This document shows, one piece after another, positions 6,797 to 10,687 of a stretch of 10,687 nucleotides of DNA. Within the stretch, counting starts at the first letter, position 1; every line of letters begins with the position of its first letter. Location of the stretch: the NCBI GenBank assembly GCA_015660155.1, contig DQLO01000282.1, positions 1-10,687 on the forward strand, written 5' to 3'. The stretch comes from Verrucomicrobiota bacterium (GTDB lineage Bacteria; Verrucomicrobiota; Verrucomicrobiia; Limisphaerales; UBA1100). The notes beneath the pieces were generated by a model that was not told the origin of the DNA, searched no databases, and was given only the letters and a program-made list of their open reading frames with translations. Both the position numbers and the translations under genes were made by a program.

Positions 6797-8207
6797 CAGA
6801 ATTGAAGCGCTGAAAGCCTTGATTCACTCCAAAACTCTGCTGGTTAAACGGCTGCACGTTGAAACGGTTACCCGTCTGAAATCCACGCGGAACAAATCCC
6901 TGTCCGAGCCCCTGAACCGGAAAGCCATTGATCTGCCGAAATTGCGGACTGCCACCAGGCCCGCCACCGCCAGGTGCGCCTCCGAGACCGCCGCCGCCGA
7001 GGCCCATGCCTCCACCGCCGGGACCTCCACCGCCGGGACTTCCACCATAGCCACCACCGCCTCCGGGCTGCCCGCCGCCGCCGGGTTGGCCGCCGCCTGC
7101 GCCGCCCCCGGGTTGCCCACCACCTGCGCCACCGCCGTTGCCGCCACCACCGTTACCTTGCACAGTCATCGGGAATCCTAGCACTGCGCTGGGGTTCAGC
7201 TTGAAAGTACGTGTGAAATAGCCCTGTTGGCTGGCGGGTTTCTGCACAAATACAACTCCCTGATCGAGAATCACATACTGGATCGGATAATCGAAAGACA
7301 TGGTCACAATGTCGAGCACTTGCTTGGCCGTGAGATTATGCAGCGCTCCGGTGAGCCCACGCACTTGAACTCTCTCCGGCATAAATGCTGCAGTAATGGC
7401 ACCGCCACCACCTGCTCCACCGCCACCCATCCCGGGTATCGCGCCGCCGCCCATTCCGGGCAATCCGCCGCCGCCGGGCAGTCCACCCATACCACCGGGC
7501 AATCCGCCACCACCGGGCAATCCGCCACCACCGGGCAATCCGCCACCACCTCCGGGGGCGCCTGCGCCGCCGCCAACGGGCAAACCTGTAATTGGGTCAA
7601 CTTGAACGCCGGAACCACCTGCTCCGGGGCCACCGCCGCCGGCACCCGTGGGCAAACCCGTCAACGGATCCACTCCACCCGCGCCTCCGGCTGCGCCGCC
7701 ACCTTGTCCGGCACCCTGACCGGCACCTCCGCCACCTTGGTTATTGGGCGAACCAGGTGATAGATATGGATTAATGATGATGTTAACCCCAACGCCATCA
7801 GGATCATTGGCCTTGATGAGTGAACTGAGCACCACAACAATATCTGTCATGTTAAAATTGTCCACATTGTCCAAACGCGGAATAATAATATTCCGAAGCT
7901 TCTGTGCGATTTGTTTCCGGTTGCGGCCACGCATCATCACGTTGCGCGTCGCCACGGGATCGGGCACGCCGTTGTAATGCGGTTTTGCAAAATAGCCTGA
8001 TTGCGACAACACCTGAAGCGCTTGGCTAGGGGACATTTTTATCTGCGGAAAATTGCTTAACGGATTGACGGGCGAACCAGTCGCAGGAACCGGATTTGCA
8101 CCGGGAGTTGGCACCCCCGAAGGCGGCAATGCGCCTGGAACCGCGGCTTGTGCGCTGGCCATCGCCAGAACGAATCCCATGAATACTTGTGGCAGTTTCT
8201 TCATCAT
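6753..8207 (-). CDS. Exported Gly-rich protein with a split STN/secretin-N-like domain and Phe-spaced Q/N/G tail
   Basis: The protein has 484 residues, starting at the first of two adjacent ATGs. A Sec signal peptide ([21 protein letters not shown]) is probably cut after residue 21. A Pro-rich stretch (23-54) follows, then a region with [18 protein letters not shown]. Residues 104-149 ([16 protein letters not shown], then a helix and [10 protein letters not shown]) and 277-323 ([20 protein letters not shown], then [15 protein letters not shown]) look like the two lobes of a short N-domain such as STN or secretin N0. They are separated by about 116 Gly/Pro-rich residues (155-270). [10 protein letters not shown] (331-340) resembles the exit sequence of Verrucomicrobiota proteins of this type. 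A second Gly-rich block (351-420) and a tail with nine regularly spaced Phe (421-484) end the protein. There is no secretin beta-barrel. Bulk codon phase and the conserved lobes support translation despite low complexity. Function is unknown; an envelope or surface scaffold role is a guess. The alternative is a free-standing secretin-accessory protein. Confidence 0.85.
   Translation of the reverse strand: MMKKLPQVFMGFVLAMASAQAAVPGALPPSGVPTPGANPVPATGSPVNPLSNFPQIKMSPSQALQVLSQSGYFAKPHYNGVPDPVATRNVMMRGRNRKQIAQKLRNIIIPRLDNVDNFNMTDIVVVLSSLIKANDPDGVGVNIIINPYLSPGSPNNQGGGGAGQGAGQGGGAAGGAGGVDPLTGLPTGAGGGGPGAGGSGVQVDPITGLPVGGGAGAPGGGGGLPGGGGLPGGGGLPGGMGGLPGGGGLPGMGGGAIPGMGGGGAGGGGAITAAFMPERVQVRGLTGALHNLTAKQVLDIVTMSFDYPIQYVILDQGVVFVQKPASQQGYFTRTFKLNPSAVLGFPMTVQGNGGGGNGGGAGGGQPGGGAGGGQPGGGGQPGGGGGYGGSPGGGGPGGGGMGLGGGGLGGAPGGGGPGGSPQFRQINGFPVQGLGQGFVPRGFQTGNRFNVQPFNQQSFGVNQGFQRFNSVTPGYGQSRVQPRR
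6948..7157 (-). repeat. Second glycine-rich low-complexity block in the split-STN gene
   Basis: This encodes residues 351-420, built from short units such as [27 protein letters not shown] and GGGGMGLGG. The DNA is a degenerate mixture of cc-g-cc triplets (ccgccgccg, ccaccgcc) rather than one clean unit. It follows the folded lobe and leads into the Phe-spaced tail, so it probably acts as a flexible spacer in the exported protein. Confidence 0.8.
7458..7550 (-). repeat. 18-bp minisatellite encoding LPGGGG
   Basis: Three perfect consecutive copies of gggcaatccgccaccacc (plus strand) occupy 7497-7514, 7515-7532 and 7533-7550. A diverged copy lies at 7458-7475, followed by a 21-bp variant at 7476-7496. 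On the coding strand each unit gives the six-residue repeat LPGGGG. Because the unit is a multiple of three, gain or loss of copies would keep the reading frame. Confidence 0.85.
7572..7601 (-). repeat. [10 protein letters not shown] motif, copy 2 of an internal duplication
   Basis: Residues 203-212 of the Gly-rich protein read [11 protein letters not shown] related motif, [10 protein letters not shown], is encoded at 7644-7673 (residues 179-188). The two 30-bp segments share 20 of 30 bases by my count, so they look like an old in-frame duplication inside the glycine linker rather than a recent one. Confidence 0.65.
7644..7673 (-). repeat. [10 protein letters not shown] motif, copy 1 of an internal duplication
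   Basis: Residues 179-188 read [10 protein letters not shown], the only islands of non-glycine complexity in this linker apart from the second copy 24 residues later. The aspartate and the conserved DPxTGLP core suggest a structural element such as a turn or ion-binding loop; this is inference. Confidence 0.65.
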
Positions 8208-8240
8208 ACTTTAAGGTAGCACGTTTTATACCATCGCGAC

Positions 8241-8260
8241 AGGTCTTTTGACCTTTTTTT
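8241..8260 (+). promoter_or_regulatory. Inverted repeat AGGTC-tttt-GACCT followed by a T-run
   Basis: A perfect 5-bp inverted repeat with a 4-base spacer (8241-8254) runs into seven T on the plus strand (8254-8260). Read as RNA it resembles a minimal intrinsic terminator, but no plus-strand gene ends here. Placed between two divergent starts it could instead be an operator or a hairpin limiting antisense transcription from the Gly-rich gene region. A five-base stem can arise by chance. Confidence 0.3.
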
Positions 8261-8284
8261 CACGGCCCTCACGGCACTAATAGT

Positions 8285-8312
8285 TTGACGGAAATGGGCT
8301 GGAAAGTCTAAA
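8285..8312 (+). promoter_or_regulatory. Possible sigma-70-type promoter for the PSCyt1-PSCyt2-PSD1 gene
   Basis: TTGACG (8285-8290) matches the -35 consensus at five of six positions. TCTAAA (8307-8312) matches the -10 at four of six, with a 16-bp spacer. Transcription would begin only a few bases before the ATG at 8324, giving an almost leaderless message, which fits the lack of a ribosome binding site but makes the call tentative. Confidence 0.3.
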
Positions 8313-8323
8313 ACAAAAACGCG

Positions 8324-10687
8324 ATGTGGCATCATTTTTCCACCCAAAACGCACATTTCAGGCACTTTTGTCTTGGATTTGGCGTTTTGGTTCTGTCTTC
8401 CACTGCGGCATCGGTCGATTTTGCCAGGGACATTCAGCCGATCTTTGCCGAGCACTGCACCGAATGCCATGGGCCGGACAAGCAAAAGGCGGGATTGAAC
8501 CTGACCGACCGAGCGAGTTTGCGGGCGGAATTGAAGTCGGGCGAACACGCCGTGGTGCCGGGCAAGCCGGATCAAAGTGAACTGATTTATCGCCTAACCA
8601 CCACCGATGCGGACGAGCAAATGCCGCCGCCCGAAAAAGGCAAACCTCTTCCAGCGAAAGACATCGCCAAGATTCGCCAATGGATTTCCGAGGGCGGCAA
8701 GTGGACGCAGCACTGGGCGTACCGGCCGCTGGATTCCAAACCGCCCGCGGTGAATGGCAAAACGCAGGCGCGCAATCAAATTGATTGGTTCGTTTATGCC
8801 AAACTAAAAACGGTCGGCGTGCCGCCCTCCCCCGTGGCCGATCGGCCGACGCTCATCAAGCGGCTCAATTATGATTTGCTCGGCCTGCCGCCCACACCTT
8901 TGGAAGTAGATAATTTTGTGAACGACAAGTCGCCGGACGCTTACGGCAAATTGGTCGATCGCCTTTTGGCCTCGCCGCACTTTGGCGAACGCTGGGGGCG
9001 ACATTGGCTGGACAAGGCGCGCTATGCCGACAGCGACGGTTATGAAAAAGACCGCGCGCGCCTCAACGCGTGGCGCTATCGCGATTGGGTCATTGAGGCG
9101 ATCAACTCGGATTTGCCGTTTGACCAATTTACCATCGAACAACTCGCCGGTGATTTGTTGCCGAATGCCACCGAAGCGCAAAAGCTCGCCACCGCCTTCA
9201 ACCGCCAAACGCTCACCAACACCGAGGGCGGCACGGACAAAGAACAATGGCGCGTGGCCGCCGTGATGGATCGCGTGGAAACGCTCGGCGCGGTTTGGCT
9301 CGGGCTCACGGTCGGCTGCGCGCGCTGCCACACGCACAAGTACGATCAATTCACCCACAAAGAATACTACCAGTTTTTTGCGTACTTCAACAATGGCGAT
9401 GAAACCAACTCCAATGTGCCGCGCTCGAAAAAAGATTACGAATCGTGGCTGAAAGCGAAGGCCGCGTACGACACTCGCGTGAAGGGACTGCAAACCAAAG
9501 TCGCCGCGCGCGATGAAGCGTTGAAGGCGCTACTGCCGGAATTGGAAAAACAACTGCGGGCGACGCTGGAAAAGCGCGTGGCGAATCCGGAAACATTCCA
9601 CCCGCTGACGATGACCTCGGTGAAAGGGCCGAAGGGCGTGCAATTCAAGCCACAAAAAGACGGCTCGTTTTTGGTCGCGGGCGCAAACCCCGCCAAGGCC
9701 AAGTACACGCTGGAATTCACCACGGAAGTTCAAGAAATCACTGGCATTAAAATCGAGGCGCTGCCGGGCAAATCGCTCAAAGCCAATGGCCCCGGCCGCA
9801 CGGCGCACGGGAATTTTGTGCTGAACGACGTGCGCGTGTACGCCACGAGCGACACGAAGTTTGATGCCAAAAAACATCGCGTTGCGCTCTCGGGCGCGCG
9901 CGCGGATTTTGCGCAAGACAAGTGGCCGGCCGTCAACGCCATCGACGGCAAAGTCGCGGAGGGCAATAAAGGCACCGGCTGGGCAATCAGCCCGCAGTTC
10001 GGCAAACCGCATCAACTAATTCTCACGACCGCGAAGGTGATTTCATTTAAGGACACCACGAAAATTCAGGTGGTGCTCGATCAACAATACGGCGCCCAAC
10101 ACACGCTCGGGCGATTTCGCATCACCGCGCGCACGGGGCAAACGGCGGGCGACGGCATCCCGCCCGCAGTCGTCAAAGCGCTCGCCATTGAGCCGGCCAA
10201 GCGCGACGCCCAACAAGCGGCGGCGTTGCTCAGTTATTTCCGCGAGCGGGATGCGGAGGCGAAGGCGTTGCTGGCGGAGTTGAAAAAGCCCGCGCCCAAA
10301 TCGCCGGTGATGAGTGTGCGCGTGATTTCGCAGCGCGCCAATTCCCCGCGCGCCACGCACGTGATGCATCGGGGCGAGTTCAAGCAGCCGCGCGAAAAGG
10401 TGGCGGCGCTCACGCCCGCCACCTTGCCGAAAATTACAAACCGCGCGCAGGGTGATCGGCTGGATTTGGCGCGGTGGTTGGTGGATGGCAAAAATCCACT
10501 CGTGCCGCGCGTGACGGCGAATCAAATTTGGGCCAACTTATTCGGCGAAGGCATTGTCCGCACGGTAAACGATTTTGGCGTGCGCGGCGATGCGCCGACG
10601 CATCCGGAGTTGCTCGACTGGTTGGCCGCGGAATTGGTGCGCCGCAAGTGGAGTCGCAAGGCGCTGATCCGCCTCATCGTCAACAGC
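8324..10687 (+). CDS. Exported PSCyt1-PSCyt2-PSD1 (DUF1549/DUF1553) protein with galactose-binding-like insert (3' end outside window)
   Basis: The frame is open for 788 codons to the window edge. The ATG at 8324 is the only one between an upstream in-frame TAA (8309) and the first domain, and it gives a signal peptide ending FCLGFGVLVLSSTAAS. PSCyt1 follows: FARDIQPIFAEHCTECHGPD has the haem motif CTECH (45-49), and the MPPP at residue 100 supplies a plausible axial Met. PSCyt2 spans about 150-360, with NYDLLGLPPTP, GERWGRHWLDKARYADSDGY and a second CxxCH motif, CARCHTHKYD (332-341). A helical stretch (about 372-420) and a beta-rich insert (about 441-605, with GPGRTAHGNFVLNDVRVY and VNAIDGK) resemble a galactose-binding/discoidin-type fold. 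PSD1 begins near 662 (RVISQRANSPRATHVMHRGE) and is cut off after LIRLIVNS. By analogy, a DUF1501 gene may follow outside the window. It is paralogous to the protein at 3231-5402. Confidence 0.92.
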   Translation, partial: MWHHFSTQNAHFRHFCLGFGVLVLSSTAASVDFARDIQPIFAEHCTECHGPDKQKAGLNLTDRASLRAELKSGEHAVVPGKPDQSELIYRLTTTDADEQMPPPEKGKPLPAKDIAKIRQWISEGGKWTQHWAYRPLDSKPPAVNGKTQARNQIDWFVYAKLKTVGVPPSPVADRPTLIKRLNYDLLGLPPTPLEVDNFVNDKSPDAYGKLVDRLLASPHFGERWGRHWLDKARYADSDGYEKDRARLNAWRYRDWVIEAINSDLPFDQFTIEQLAGDLLPNATEAQKLATAFNRQTLTNTEGGTDKEQWRVAAVMDRVETLGAVWLGLTVGCARCHTHKYDQFTHKEYYQFFAYFNNGDETNSNVPRSKKDYESWLKAKAAYDTRVKGLQTKVAARDEALKALLPELEKQLRATLEKRVANPETFHPLTMTSVKGPKGVQFKPQKDGSFLVAGANPAKAKYTLEFTTEVQEITGIKIEALPGKSLKANGPGRTAHGNFVLNDVRVYATSDTKFDAKKHRVALSGARADFAQDKWPAVNAIDGKVAEGNKGTGWAISPQFGKPHQLILTTAKVISFKDTTKIQVVLDQQYGAQHTLGRFRITARTGQTAGDGIPPAVVKALAIEPAKRDAQQAAALLSYFRERDAEAKALLAELKKPAPKSPVMSVRVISQRANSPRATHVMHRGEFKQPREKVAALTPATLPKITNRAQGDRLDLARWLVDGKNPLVPRVTANQIWANLFGEGIVRTVNDFGVRGDAPTHPELLDWLAAELVRRKWSRKALIRLIVNS

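Larger units (their letters stand above)
7398..7745 (-). repeat. First glycine-rich linker, inserted between the two STN-like lobes
   Basis: This encodes residues 155-270, almost entirely Gly with Pro, Ala, Leu and Met. It contains [11 protein letters not shown] at the start, two VDPxTGLPxG motifs, the LPGGGG tandem array and a [13 protein letters not shown] stretch at the end. Its place between two conserved half-domains marks it as an insertion within a fold rather than an ordinary end-of-protein tail. Confidence 0.8.
8208..8323. promoter_or_regulatory. Divergent intergenic spacer between split-STN gene and PSCyt1-PSCyt2-PSD1 gene
   Basis: This is 116 bp between two start codons facing away from each other. 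It contains a dyad followed by a T-run (8241-8260) and a possible plus-strand promoter (8285-8312). On the minus strand TATAAA (8230-8225) lies 17 bp before the 8207 ATG and could be a -10 element, but only a poor -35 (GTCAAA, 16-bp spacing) is available. No Shine-Dalgarno sequence precedes either start. Confidence 0.55.

Noticed and set aside
7396..7605. Plus-strand Pro-rich frame (PPPPGN repeats)
   Set aside because: It is the reverse complement of the Gly-rich linker. The minus-strand frame continues into conserved folded lobes on both sides and has a signal peptide; the Pro-rich frame does not.
6948..7745. CRISPR array or non-coding satellite
   Set aside because: The repeats are short, degenerate, without unique spacers, and all keep one reading frame encoding Gly/Pro units within a longer gene.
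8204..8575. Minus-strand 123-codon frame covering the second divergent spacer
   Set aside because: It runs antisense through the PSCyt1 haem motif of the plus-strand gene and shows no family resemblance.
8804..9493. Minus-strand 229-codon frame opposite PSCyt2 of the second PSD1 protein
   Set aside because: The plus strand encodes conserved PSCyt2 signatures here, and the antisense translation has none.
1..10687. tRNA, rRNA, insertion sequences, prophage or defence genes
   Set aside because: Nearly every base lies in one of five assigned genes; the two spacers (92 and 116 bp) show no tRNA-like cloverleaf, transposase remnants or terminal repeats.

Overview
The window reads as a piece of a Verrucomicrobiota chromosome (Planctomycetota is the second choice). 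Two kinds of evidence support this. First, it holds two proteins with the PSCyt2/PSD1 (DUF1549/DUF1553) architecture and one DUF1501 protein, families heavily expanded in the Planctomycetota-Verrucomicrobiota group. Second, it holds a short secretin-N-domain-like protein whose post-domain sequence ([10 protein letters not shown]) resembles exported proteins I associate with Verrucomicrobiota. No start codon has a clear Shine-Dalgarno sequence, which also fits these phyla. The assignment rests on recognition of families, not on any database search.

Layout. Positions 1-3138 (minus) hold the first 1046 codons of a secreted beta-propeller protein with PQQ-like repeats and an embedded SAM-methyltransferase-like domain; its 3' end lies outside the window. 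A 92-bp divergent spacer separates it from a plus-strand pair: a Sec-exported PSCyt2-PSD1 protein (3231-5402) and a Tat-exported DUF1501 protein (5399-6796), joined by an ATGA stop/start overlap. The DUF1501 gene runs tail to tail into a minus-strand gene (6753-8207) with a 44-bp overlap of coding 3' ends. That gene encodes an exported, very glycine-rich protein in which the two lobes of an STN/secretin-N-like fold are separated by a repetitive Gly/Pro linker and followed by a second Gly-rich block and a Phe-spaced Q/N/G tail. A 116-bp divergent spacer with a dyad and T-run follows. A second, larger PSD1-family protein (8324 to beyond 10687) then begins; it carries an N-terminal PSCyt1 haem motif and a beta-rich, galactose-binding-like insert.

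Working together. All five products have export signals, so the locus is devoted to the periplasm or cell surface. PSCyt1/PSCyt2/PSD1 and DUF1501 proteins usually occur as neighbouring pairs, and their biochemical function is not established to my knowledge. The DUF1501 protein shows alkaline-phosphatase/sulfatase-like metal-ligand motifs, and the second PSD1 protein has a possible sugar-binding insert. Together these make an extracytoplasmic carbohydrate or sulfo/phospho-ester role a reasonable but unproven guess. No RNA genes, mobile elements, CRISPR arrays or phage genes were seen, and no gene-free stretch exceeds 300 bases.
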